Positions 24,623 to 31,737 of a stretch of DNA of 36,524 nucleotides are shown piece after piece. A model generated the notes under the pieces. It was given only the letters and a program-made list of their open reading frames with translations, made no database searches and was not told the DNA's origin. Source of the DNA: Lachnospiraceae bacterium (GTDB taxonomy: Bacteria > Bacillota > Clostridia > Lachnospirales > Lachnospiraceae); contig JAJQBQ010000039.1 of the NCBI GenBank assembly GCA_021203205.1, positions 1-36,524 on the forward strand. The letters run 5' to 3'. The position numbers and the translations under genes are program-made. The first letter of the stretch is position 1. Each line of letters opens with the position of its first letter.

Positions 24623-24991
24623 ACGAATAAAGAAGTTCTCACAGAAGTGGAAAGCCTGATCATGATGACCCTCTGGGATCACGAGGAAGACATCACGTTT
24701 CAGACGATGATGAAGGAGATCCGCGAGCGCGGCGGGCGGGATTACAAGGATCCGAATATCCGCCCGGTCATCCTCCGGCTGGAGTACAAAGGTTTTCTCG
24801 AAAGCCACAAGGAAAACGGGCAGGTGATCCTGCATCCGCTGGTGAGCCGCGCCCAGTATGGCGCCCGGGTGGCGAAGCGGGATGCTGATGCCTGGTTTGC
24901 GGGTTCGGTTTCGAACATGATAGCTTCCTTAAGAGATAGCCGGCAGATCTCGGAGGAAGAGTGGGAAAAGATCCGGGAACTCTTGCAATGA
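24620..24991 (+). CDS. BlaI/MecI/CopY-family repressor
   Basis: 123 residues from ATG at 24620, with GGAG of the leader repeat eight bases before; the upstream in-frame ATG (MEIN) is an alternative start. The winged-helix region (VESLIMMTLWDHEEDITFQTMMKEI, NIRPVILRLEYKGFLESHKENGQVILHPLVSR) is of the BlaI type, followed by a helical dimerisation end. BlaI proteins repress target operons and are cut by a BlaR1-type protease, which is encoded next with a 4-bp overlap. No beta-lactamase gene is present, so the regulon is probably different: its own operon and perhaps the DUF89 gene. Confidence 0.88.
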   Translation: MTNKEVLTEVESLIMMTLWDHEEDITFQTMMKEIRERGGRDYKDPNIRPVILRLEYKGFLESHKENGQVILHPLVSRAQYGARVAKRDADAWFAGSVSNMIASLRDSRQISEEEWEKIRELLQ

Positions 24992-26562
24992 GACCGGCCG
25001 TACTGTTCTTTTCGGCGCTGATCCTGACGCAGGCCACCGGAAGCGTATGCCTGATCTGCTGGATGATTTTCAGGCGTTTACTGGAACGGCTGGGCTGTCA
25101 GAAAATTTTATATCCATTTTTAAAATGCATTTCGGCCACATTTCTGGCGCCGGCAGCGTTTCTCGCCCTGCTCTGCGCGAGAGATAAGGATCTGTCCCTG
25201 TGGGGAGGGATTCTGTTCTGGCCGACACCGCTTATTTGCAAAATCTGCACCGTGGGCATCAAAGTCTGGGCCGCGGTGGCAGGTTTGATCATTCTGTTTC
25301 GGATACAGGAAATGGCGAGGTTTGCGCTTAAGATCAGGAAGGAGCGCTGCCCGGCCAGACTATCCGTTCGGGAGCAGTATGAAAAAACATGTGAAAGGCT
25401 TGGTATTGCCCCGAACAGGGTGAGGCTGTATGAAAGCCTGCGGGTGCCGGTGCCTATGCTCATGGGAGTTTTGCGCCCCTGCATTCTGTTGCCTGCCGAG
25501 GACTATACGGCGGAGGAACTGGATGTCATCTTTCTCCACGAACTCACCCATAAGCTCCACGGCGATATCGCGGTCAAATATCTTACGATATTTCTGCAGG
25601 CCGTGGGCTGGTTCAATCCATTTGCCTGGATCTACCAGCGCCTGATCGGGCAGTGGGCCGAGTTTGCATGTGATGAAACCGCTGGAAAAATGGCGGGCGG
25701 CCCCAAGAATTACTTTGGCGCGATCCTCGCCATGACCCGTGACAGGCAGGACACGGCGCGAAGCTGGCAAAAAATGATGCGATACAGGCAGAAGATGGCG
25801 CGAAATGGGTTGAAAATGGCGCGAAGCTGGCAGGAAATGATGCGAAGCTGGCAGGAAATGGCGCGAAGCGGGCAGAAGATGACACGAAGCGGGCAGAAAA
25901 TGACGCGAAGCGGGTGGTCAACGCTTCGAAGTGAGCAGTACTGTTCGAGCAGTGTTCTGGCATTGCTGGCAGAAAAGAAGAGCGACTTAAGGAAGCGCGT
26001 CGAACGTTCGCTCCGCGTGCAGCGTATCGGTTCGAAAAATGTGCCGACCCGCTGCGCAGCGTTCCTTCTGCTGACACTGACGTGTCTGTGCTGCGCAGGC
26101 GGAACCACGTATTGCGCGGCAAATCTGTATGAGGCGGCGTATTCCTATACAAAGCAGGAAAACTGGAACCATATGGCATCTGTAAGGGAAGAAGAGGCGG
26201 CCGCGAAAATCACCCGGGTAAAGGAGCGCGGGGCGGAGATGCTTCCGGGAACATTTCTGTGCAGAGTTGCCGGAAACGCGACCCGTCAGGTGGCAGAGTT
26301 CGAGGCCACAGCCGGAATGAAGATTACCGTCAGTGGTCAGACAAAAGCGGAGTCGCCGTTAAAAATCGGCGTATGCAGCCCGGAGGGGGAGATGCAATAT
26401 GTGCTGACCTACAGCGAGTTTAACCATACCTTCGAGATCGACCGCGACGGGACGTGGATGATTTTCGTGGAAAATACCGATGACGCGGAGACTTGGGTGT
26501 ACGGGGAGGCGCAGGTCTGGAAAATGGTCGATGGATATCTGTGGGCGGTGACGGGAGAATAA
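24988..26562 (+). CDS. M56-family (BlaR1-like) membrane metalloprotease with heptad array
   Basis: 524 residues; ATG at 24988 overlaps the repressor stop (ATGA). Three N-terminal membrane helices, then the zinc protease site HELTH at residues 184-188 and E225 in EFACDE as likely third ligand. Residues 257-313 are eight imperfect 7-residue repeats (ARSWQKM, ARSWQEM, TRSGQKM and variants). A fourth membrane helix lies near 353-375, followed by about 150 extracellular residues with no penicillin-binding SxxK/SxN motif pattern. In BlaR1 the outer domain senses beta-lactams; here it must sense something else. Likely cleaves the repressor at 24620 on signal. The heptad array is cytoplasmic by topology and unlike normal family members. 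Confidence 0.85.
   Translation: MRPAVLFFSALILTQATGSVCLICWMIFRRLLERLGCQKILYPFLKCISATFLAPAAFLALLCARDKDLSLWGGILFWPTPLICKICTVGIKVWAAVAGLIILFRIQEMARFALKIRKERCPARLSVREQYEKTCERLGIAPNRVRLYESLRVPVPMLMGVLRPCILLPAEDYTAEELDVIFLHELTHKLHGDIAVKYLTIFLQAVGWFNPFAWIYQRLIGQWAEFACDETAGKMAGGPKNYFGAILAMTRDRQDTARSWQKMMRYRQKMARNGLKMARSWQEMMRSWQEMARSGQKMTRSGQKMTRSGWSTLRSEQYCSSSVLALLAEKKSDLRKRVERSLRVQRIGSKNVPTRCAAFLLLTLTCLCCAGGTTYCAANLYEAAYSYTKQENWNHMASVREEEAAAKITRVKERGAEMLPGTFLCRVAGNATRQVAEFEATAGMKITVSGQTKAESPLKIGVCSPEGEMQYVLTYSEFNHTFEIDRDGTWMIFVENTDDAETWVYGEAQVWKMVDGYLWAVTGE
25756..25929 (+). repeat. 21-bp in-frame minisatellite in the M56 gene
   Basis: About eight units of the type GCGCGAAGCTGGCAGGAAATG, imperfect, encoding the ARSWQEM-like heptads. 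Confidence 0.85.
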
Positions 26563-26615
26563 GACATGGAAAGCATTGCGGGACAAGTGTCACGTTATAA
26601 TGGAGGAGTAAATCA

Positions 26616-27500
26616 ATGAGTACATTACTGCGGTCGGAGTGCATCCGCTGCCTGACAGAGAAGCAGTTGTCCTCGCTTCCGAAGGATGCGAGGGAAGAGC
26701 AGAAGCTCGAATTTTTACAGAAAATGTGCGGAATTTTGTCTGCTGCACCGAGGGACGTATGTTCCCCGGTGATTTTGCACCAGATCAATGAGCTGCGCAG
26801 GGAAATCTTCGGCAGTGTACATGACTACGCCGAAGAAAAATCCTACTATAATCATCTCCTGCTGAAAAAGGAGCAGGGCATCCGGGAGAAGATCCACGCT
26901 GCGGAAGACTCACTGCTAACTGCCATGCAGTTTTCGCTGGTGGGAAATTATATCGATTTTTCCGCGGTCGAAAACGTGGAAGAGGAATACCTGGAAAAGC
27001 TCTTAAAAGAAGTGGAGAAAAGCTGTGTCACGGGGGATGCCTGGGACAGATTGAAACATGATCTGGGAAGTTTGCGGAATTTGTTGTTTCTGACGGACAA
27101 TGCGGGTGAAGGTGTGCTCGATAAGCTGTTTCTGGAAGTGATCCGGGAGTATTATCCGCATCTCAATGTGAAGGTGATGGTACGGGGCGAGTCTGTTTTA
27201 AATGACATGACCATGGAGGATGCCACGGAGATCGGCCTGCAAGATGTAGCCGAGGTGTACGATAACGGCAACGGGATCGCGGGAACCTGGCTGCCGGAGC
27301 TGTCCCCGCAGGCGAAAACGATCTGGGAGGAAGCGGATGTGATCATTGCAAAAGGCCAGGGAAACTATGAGACCCTGCGGCTCTGCGGGGAGAATATTTA
27401 CTTCATCTTCCTCTGCAAATGCGAAATGTTTTGCCGGAATTTTCAGGTCCCGCAGTATACGGGAGTTATGGTTCATGGGGAAGATGAGAAGAGAAAGTGA
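26616..27500 (+). CDS. DUF89/ARMT1-like damage-control phosphatase
   Basis: 294 residues; ATG with GGAGGAG eight bases before. Family motifs: N-terminal C8xxC11 (SECIRCL), FLTDNAGEGVLDKLF with D161-N162 as metal-site residues, N197-D198 in VLNDMTMEDA, and EEADVIIAKGQGNYETL (D241, KGQGN 246-250). DUF89 proteins are metal-dependent phosphatases that remove damaged or excess sugar- and cofactor-phosphates. The gene starts 53 bp after the M56 protease gene and is probably in the same unit. The exact substrate is unknown. Confidence 0.85.
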   Translation: MSTLLRSECIRCLTEKQLSSLPKDAREEQKLEFLQKMCGILSAAPRDVCSPVILHQINELRREIFGSVHDYAEEKSYYNHLLLKKEQGIREKIHAAEDSLLTAMQFSLVGNYIDFSAVENVEEEYLEKLLKEVEKSCVTGDAWDRLKHDLGSLRNLLFLTDNAGEGVLDKLFLEVIREYYPHLNVKVMVRGESVLNDMTMEDATEIGLQDVAEVYDNGNGIAGTWLPELSPQAKTIWEEADVIIAKGQGNYETLRLCGENIYFIFLCKCEMFCRNFQVPQYTGVMVHGEDEKRK

Positions 27501-27674
27501 GAGGCGATGCCTAAAATTTATTCTATTATCGAGTGGAAGAAACGTTTTTGAAATGTCAAAAGGGGCAGCCACAGAAAAAATTTTTTGGTTCTTTCCTGAC
27601 TTCGGGTATCATTCATTTTCAGAGAGGATCTTCTATAAGAGAACGATTTCCCATGCGAAAAGATATGCTTAAAA

Positions 27675-27711
27675 GCGAGAAAGAACCAAATTCTTCTGAT
27701 GGCTCCTTTTT
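27675..27711. terminator. Hairpin between convergent DUF89 and LysR genes
   Basis: GAACCA (27683-27688) pairs with TGGCTC (27700-27705) using one G-U on the minus strand, followed there by a T-rich stretch, and on the plus strand by CTTTTTATT. A competing 11-bp pairing exists between TTGGTTCTTTC (27585-27595) and GAAAGAACCAA (27679-27689), 83 bases apart. Confidence 0.45.
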
Positions 27712-27742
27712 ATTACGCTACGACATTGATGCTCAGCTGTAT

Positions 27743-28618
27743 TTATGAAAACCGCTCCTTTAATAACTCAACAAGCCTCTCCGCGATCGGCGTAAAGACC
27801 TGATATTTTTTCCATATGATGAACATTTTTGTCTCCAGCTTCGGAAACAGGGGTCGGAAGCAGAGCCCGCTCTCCGGGCTGACATCCGCCAGTCGGTCGA
27901 AGACCAGCAGGCATCCCAGCCCTTCCCGGACAAAGACGGAGCCGTTGTAGAACAGGTTGACGGTGCCGACGATATTCAGCTGATCCACGGCCTCGCCGCA
28001 CCACCTGGGAAGGTCAGCGCGGATGGACTGAGGTGAGATGATGAGCGGGAGTTCTTTGATGTCTTCCAGGCACACTTCCGTTTTCTGCGCCAGAGGATTG
28101 TCTGCCCGCATCAGAAGGCCCCAGGTGTCGCCACCCGGCAGGGAGAGGTAATTGTACTTTGAAAGGTCGGGCGGCTCCACGATCACCGCGAAATCGGAGA
28201 GCCCCTGCTCCAGGTCATTTACCACCACCCGGGTATCTCCGCTGGTGATGTGAAACCGCAACCCCGGATATTGCAGCCGGAAATCCCGGATGGTGTCCGC
28301 CAGATATTGGATCAGCCAGGACTCCGCGCAGCCGATCCGCACATCTCCGCCGGTCACATCGTTTAAGGACTGAAACTCATCCAGCGTCTTATCCGCCATA
28401 TCCAGGATATCCTCTGCCCGCTTGCGCAGCAAAATACCCTCCTCGGTCAGGTGCACATTGTAATTTCCACGGACAAATAATTTGCAGCCCAGCTCCGACT
28501 CCAGCTCTTTCAGCTGCTTCGACAGCGTGGGCTGGGAAATGTGCAGCGTTCTGGCGGCACCTGTGATGCTGCCTTCTCTGGCCACTTCAATAAAATATCG
28601 TAAAACTCGCAGTTCCAT
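27743..28618 (-). CDS. LysR-family transcriptional regulator
   Basis: 291 residues; ATG with GGAGG ten bases before. N-terminal winged HTH (LRYFIEVAREGSITGAARTLHISQPTLSKQLKELE), linker helix and a periplasmic-binding-like effector domain from residue about 90 (DVRIGCAESWLIQYLADTI, with LPLIISPQS). It is divergent from the stress/metabolism genes starting at 29047, the classical arrangement for LysR control of adjacent genes. Three CAATTACA motifs in the intergenic region are candidate binding sites. Effector unknown; an aldehyde or electrophile would fit the target genes. Confidence 0.92.
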   Translation of the reverse strand: MELRVLRYFIEVAREGSITGAARTLHISQPTLSKQLKELESELGCKLFVRGNYNVHLTEEGILLRKRAEDILDMADKTLDEFQSLNDVTGGDVRIGCAESWLIQYLADTIRDFRLQYPGLRFHITSGDTRVVVNDLEQGLSDFAVIVEPPDLSKYNYLSLPGGDTWGLLMRADNPLAQKTEVCLEDIKELPLIISPQSIRADLPRWCGEAVDQLNIVGTVNLFYNGSVFVREGLGCLLVFDRLADVSPESGLCFRPLFPKLETKMFIIWKKYQVFTPIAERLVELLKERFS

Positions 28619-28700
28619 GAGATATCCTCCATTCGCTGTGCAAAAACCCCACAGTGGCTACACTAATTTTTCAACACGAGCTTTCCTGTCTTATTAATGT

Positions 28701-28885
28701 CAATTACAGTGAACTCGAAAATGAAAAATATTTTAATGTCAGTACACTTACTCCCTGACTGCTGCAATTACAACTTGGAAAAAGAACCGATTTTGTTACA
28801 TTTACCCCTTGGCTGTTGCAATTACAATTTGGAAAATCGAAAAAGTTGCATTTAGAACTTGCCGTGTTGCATTTACCTCCGGAAT
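28701..28885. repeat. Operator-like repeats in the LysR divergent region
   Basis: CAATTACA occurs at 28701-28708, 28765-28772 and 28819-28826. The last two lie in a 54-bp imperfect tandem repeat, each with a near-palindrome TTGCAATTACAA or CTGCAATTACAA followed by TTGGAAAA; a further half unit (GTTGCATTTA) follows. LysR sites are dyads with a T-N11-A core, which this matches. Confidence 0.55.
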
Positions 28886-28956
28886 TAACCTTTATGGCGA
28901 TTATAGCACATCTTAGTTATGCGAATCAAGAATAATTAGAAATAGAAATGAAGTAT

Positions 28957-28985
28957 TTGATATTTTCGCTAACCGTGTGTACAAT
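28957..28985 (+). promoter_or_regulatory. Promoter for the 29047 gene
   Basis: TTGATA (28957-28962), 17-bp spacer, TACAAT (28980-28985). The predicted start near 28992 lies at or past the ATG at 28990, which argues for the downstream TTG start of the gene. Confidence 0.65.
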
Positions 28986-29046
28986 ATAAATGACTCAAGC
29001 GACAAAAGGAAATGGAAAGCCGCAAATGGCAGAGGGAGGTGGTAAA

Positions 29047-29289
29047 TTGGCGGAGGCAAACAACGAAGCGCAGTGCTTTTACGAGAACCTGATGGACATT
29101 GGCTTTAGCGATGAAATGATAACCCACTTTGTCCTGCTACAAAAGGAAGGCCGAAACAGAGAATTGCTGGGGGCATTGCAGAGCAGCCGTCGGGATCTGC
29201 TGGCAAATATCCACACGGAGCAGAAAAAGCTGGACTGTCTGGACTATCTGGTGAATTGGCTGAAGAAAAAAGAGAGCAGCAGGCAGTGA
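29047..29289 (+). CDS. Small helical protein (MerR C-terminal-like)
   Basis: 80 residues from TTG at 29047, which has GGGAGGTGG at good spacing; an ATG at 28990 lies at the predicted transcription start without a site. All-helical: FYENLMDIGFSDEMITHFVLLQKEG, SSRRDLLANIHTEQKKLDCLDYLVNWLKKK. This resembles the C-terminal dimerisation helix region of MerR regulators but without a DNA-binding domain. Similar short proteins occur beside oxidoreductase or cupin genes in Clostridia as I recall. It is the first gene after the LysR-controlled promoter region. Function unknown; a regulatory partner is possible. Confidence 0.75.
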   Translation: MAEANNEAQCFYENLMDIGFSDEMITHFVLLQKEGRNRELLGALQSSRRDLLANIHTEQKKLDCLDYLVNWLKKKESSRQ

Positions 29290-29388
29290 AACTTTCAGGC
29301 AGATGATGAACTTAGATAACCAGAAAATATGTTGGGAAAATCTTAAAATAATGAGAGAACAGATTGGTGACAATTATATGTGATTTGT

Positions 29389-29417
29389 TTGACGTCAAAA
29401 GCTAACAGGGATACAAC
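29389..29417 (+). promoter_or_regulatory. Candidate promoter for the hydrolase-like gene
   Basis: TTGACG (29389-29394), 17-bp spacer, TACAAC (29412-29417). Just downstream AACCA-AA-TGGTT (about 29428-29439) forms a short dyad that could be an operator. Confidence 0.45.
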
Positions 29418-29531
29418 CACATGTTTCAACCAAATGGTTCAACGGGCAGACACAAGCTGGATTGATTAACAATTTTTGCGCAGGAAAGAAGTTGACAAAG
29501 AATATCTATGACAGAAAGCGAGGAAATGATC

Positions 29532-30506
29532 ATGGAAGAAAAATTAAATCTGACGACAGAATGGGACAAGGTGTTCCCGAAGAGCGAGAAGGTGGATCAC
29601 AGCAAGGTGACGTTCCACAACCGCTACGGCATCACGCTGGCGGCGGACATGTATGTGCCGAAGAATGCCGCCGGAAAGCTTCCGGCCATCGCAGTGTGCG
29701 GCCCGTTCGGCGCGGTGAAAGAGCAGTCCTCCGGCCTGTACGCCCAGACGATGGCGGAGCGAGGATTCCTGTCCATCGCCTTTGACCCGTCCTACACCGG
29801 CGAGAGCGGCGGGCAGCCACGCTATATGGCATCCCCGGACATCAACACCGAGGACTTTATGGCGGCGGTGGATTTCCTGTCCGTGCAGGAGAATGTGGAT
29901 CCGGAAAAAATCGGCATCATCGGCATCTGCGGCTGGGGAGGCATGGCCCTGAACGCGGCGGCGCTGGACACCCGCATCAAAGCAACGGTGGCCTCCACCA
30001 TGTACGACATGACCCGCGTGAATGCCAAAGGCTACTTTGACAGTGAGGACAGCGAGGAAGCCCGCTATGAAAAGCGCAAAGCGATGTGCGCACAGAGGAT
30101 CGTGGATTACAAAAACGGCACCTACGCCCTGGGCGGCGGCGTGGTGGATCCGCTTCCGGAGGATGCGCCGTTCTTTGTGAAGGATTATTATGATTATTAC
30201 AAGACGAAGCGCGGCTATCATCCCCGCAGCCTGAATTCTAACGGCGGATGGAATGTGACCGGCTGCGAGTCCTTCCTGAACATGCCGATCCTGCAGTACA
30301 GCCAGGAGATCCGCAACGCCGTTCTGATCATCCACGGCGAAAAGGCGCATTCCTGCTATTTTAGCAAAGACGCGTTCGCAAAGCTCACTGGCGATAATAA
30401 GGAACTCATGATTATTCCGGGGGCGGTACACACGGATCTGTACGATCAGATGGATGTGATTCCCTTTGACAAGATGGTGGAATTCTTTGGAACTTATCTG
30501 AATTGA
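29532..30506 (+). CDS. Alpha/beta-hydrolase-fold protein, atypical nucleophile elbow
   Basis: 324 residues from ATG at 29532, with GAGGAA eight bases before; ATGs 8 and 2 codons upstream are alternatives. DUF/YcjY-like hydrolase pattern: VTFHNRYGITLAADMYVP, ERGFLSIAFDPSYTGESGG, DFLSVQENVDPEKIGIIGICGWGG and IIPGAVHTDLYD with His300. The elbow reads GICGWGG, with Trp135 where relatives with GICGSGG have the nucleophile Ser. Either Cys133 or another residue acts, or the protein is non-hydrolytic. Cytoplasmic. Followed by the CMD-cupin and dehydrogenase genes on the same strand, so part of a small catabolic or detoxification unit. Confidence 0.85.
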   Translation: MEEKLNLTTEWDKVFPKSEKVDHSKVTFHNRYGITLAADMYVPKNAAGKLPAIAVCGPFGAVKEQSSGLYAQTMAERGFLSIAFDPSYTGESGGQPRYMASPDINTEDFMAAVDFLSVQENVDPEKIGIIGICGWGGMALNAAALDTRIKATVASTMYDMTRVNAKGYFDSEDSEEARYEKRKAMCAQRIVDYKNGTYALGGGVVDPLPEDAPFFVKDYYDYYKTKRGYHPRSLNSNGGWNVTGCESFLNMPILQYSQEIRNAVLIIHGEKAHSCYFSKDAFAKLTGDNKELMIIPGAVHTDLYDQMDVIPFDKMVEFFGTYLN

Positions 30507-30565
30507 CACAGGGTTGAAGTAAATGTTCCGCGTAGACTTCGCAGGAAAGATTTTCCGGAGTAATT

Positions 30566-30659
30566 ATCGTGTTCGTTACTTTTGACCTGAACATCTTAAA
30601 ATTAAAAAGCGCAGGGACGGGAATTCCGGAATGATAACGCCGGTTTTTCGTTCCTGTGC
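30566..30659 (+). other. Leader hairpin and repeat motif before the CMD-cupin gene
   Basis: A GTTACTTTTGACC motif at 30566-30578 matches the family of structured repeats. It is followed by an 11-bp stem GCGCAGGGACG (30609-30619) / CGTTCCTGTGC (30649-30659) with two G-U pairs and a smaller CCGG pairing inside. It ends 32 bases before the CMD-cupin start, so it could terminate the hydrolase message or regulate the next gene. Confidence 0.5.
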
Positions 30660-30690
30660 AGTTATATTTAAAAATTACGGAGGCTTAGAC

Positions 30691-31536
30691 ATGGAGAAAA
30701 TTGTACAGACAGCCGGGCGGAATGCCCTTGGTGAATTCGCGCCGGAATTCGCACATTTTAACGACGACGTTCTCTTCGGCGAGAACTGGAATAATCACGA
30801 TATCGACCACAAAACCCGCTGTATTATCACGGTGGTGGCGCTGATGTCTTCCGGCATCACGGATTCTTCGCTGAAATATCATCTGGAGAACGCGAAGAAT
30901 GCGGGCGTGAGCAGGGAAGAGATCGCGGCGATCATTACGCATGTCGCTTTCTATGTGGGCTGGCCGAAGGGCTGGGCTGTGTTCAATATGGCGAAGGAAG
31001 TTTGGGCGGAAGCGGCAGAGGCATCGAAAGAAAGCACGGCGGAAGCCGTGGAGATATCGAAAGAAAGCACAGCGGAGGCCGGGGAGACATCCAAAGAAAG
31101 CCTGGCAGAAGCCGACAGTGCGAAGGCGGCCCATGCCGCCGAGATGGTCTTCCCTATCGGTGCGCCGAACGATGCCTTTGCGCAGTATTTCATCGGCCAG
31201 AGCTATCTCGCGCCGGTATCCACCAGCCAGGTGGGCATTTTCAACGTGACCTTTGAGCCGGGCTGCCGCAACAACTGGCACATTCACCACGCTGACAAGG
31301 GCGGCGGTCAGATCCTCATCTGCGTGGCCGGCCGCGGCTATTATCAGGAGTGGGGCAAAGAAGCGGTGGAGATGAAGCCGGGAGACTGCATCAACATTCC
31401 GGTTGGCGTGAAGCACTGGCACGGCGCCGCGCCGGATAGCTGGTTCTCCCACCTGGCGGTGGAAGTGCCGGGGGAGAACGGGTCGAATGAATGGCTGGAA
31501 GCCGTGGATGACAGCCAGTATGGGATTTTGAAATAA
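30691..31536 (+). CDS. Carboxymuconolactone decarboxylase-cupin fusion
   Basis: 281 residues; ATG at 30691 follows GGAGG by eight bases. Residues 1-105 are a CMD/AhpD-like helical domain (DHKTRCIITVVALMSSG, GVSREEIAAIITHVAFYVGWPKG). Residues 110-142 are three 11-residue repeats (EASKESTAEAV and variants). Residues 150-281 are a cupin with metal-binding WHIHHADKGGG (H197, H199) and GDCINIPVGVKHWHG (H242). The usual cupin Glu is missing. CMD-cupin fusions occur in Clostridia beside reductases and hydrolases. The linker repeats look like a recent expansion. Role probably in handling a reactive carbonyl or lactone; not certain. Confidence 0.87.
   Translation: MEKIVQTAGRNALGEFAPEFAHFNDDVLFGENWNNHDIDHKTRCIITVVALMSSGITDSSLKYHLENAKNAGVSREEIAAIITHVAFYVGWPKGWAVFNMAKEVWAEAAEASKESTAEAVEISKESTAEAGETSKESLAEADSAKAAHAAEMVFPIGAPNDAFAQYFIGQSYLAPVSTSQVGIFNVTFEPGCRNNWHIHHADKGGGQILICVAGRGYYQEWGKEAVEMKPGDCINIPVGVKHWHGAAPDSWFSHLAVEVPGENGSNEWLEAVDDSQYGILK
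31018..31116 (+). repeat. 33-bp in-frame triplicate in the CMD-cupin linker
   Basis: Three 33-bp units encoding EASKESTAEAV, EISKESTAEAG and ETSKESLAEAD. Confidence 0.9.
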
Positions 31537-31667
31537 TGATAGAATGCGAGAACATCAACGATCCTTCCTATGGCACGGCTTGCAGAGTGCGATGAGGCGG
31601 GAACGATTTTATAACGACATCTTTACCTGCCAGGAAATGGGAAGAGGTTTTTATGGAGGACGCTGCA

Positions 31668-31737
31668 CTGTGAAAGAACGTAGAACTTTCATAACGATTT
31701 GTGCCGTCGATCTGACGGCGGAATGGAGATTAGAATG
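31668..31737 (+). promoter_or_regulatory. Third copy of the structured leader repeat
   Basis: ACTGTGAAAGAAC, AGAACTTTCATAA, ATTTGTGCCGTC, GACGGC, then GAATGGAGATTAGAATGA, aligned with the two copies before the BlaI gene. Its hairpin is GCCGTC/GACGGC with loop GATCT, against TGCCG/CGGCA in copy A, so the stem is kept while bases differ. GGAG in ATGGAG is the ribosome binding site for the dehydrogenase ATG. Confidence 0.75.

Noticed and set aside
28749-28885. CRISPR-like array
   Set aside because: Only two to three diverged units with no regular spacers; better explained as operator repeats.
29544-30509. Minus-strand frame opposite the hydrolase gene
   Set aside because: His/Arg-rich shadow with no motifs or start signal.
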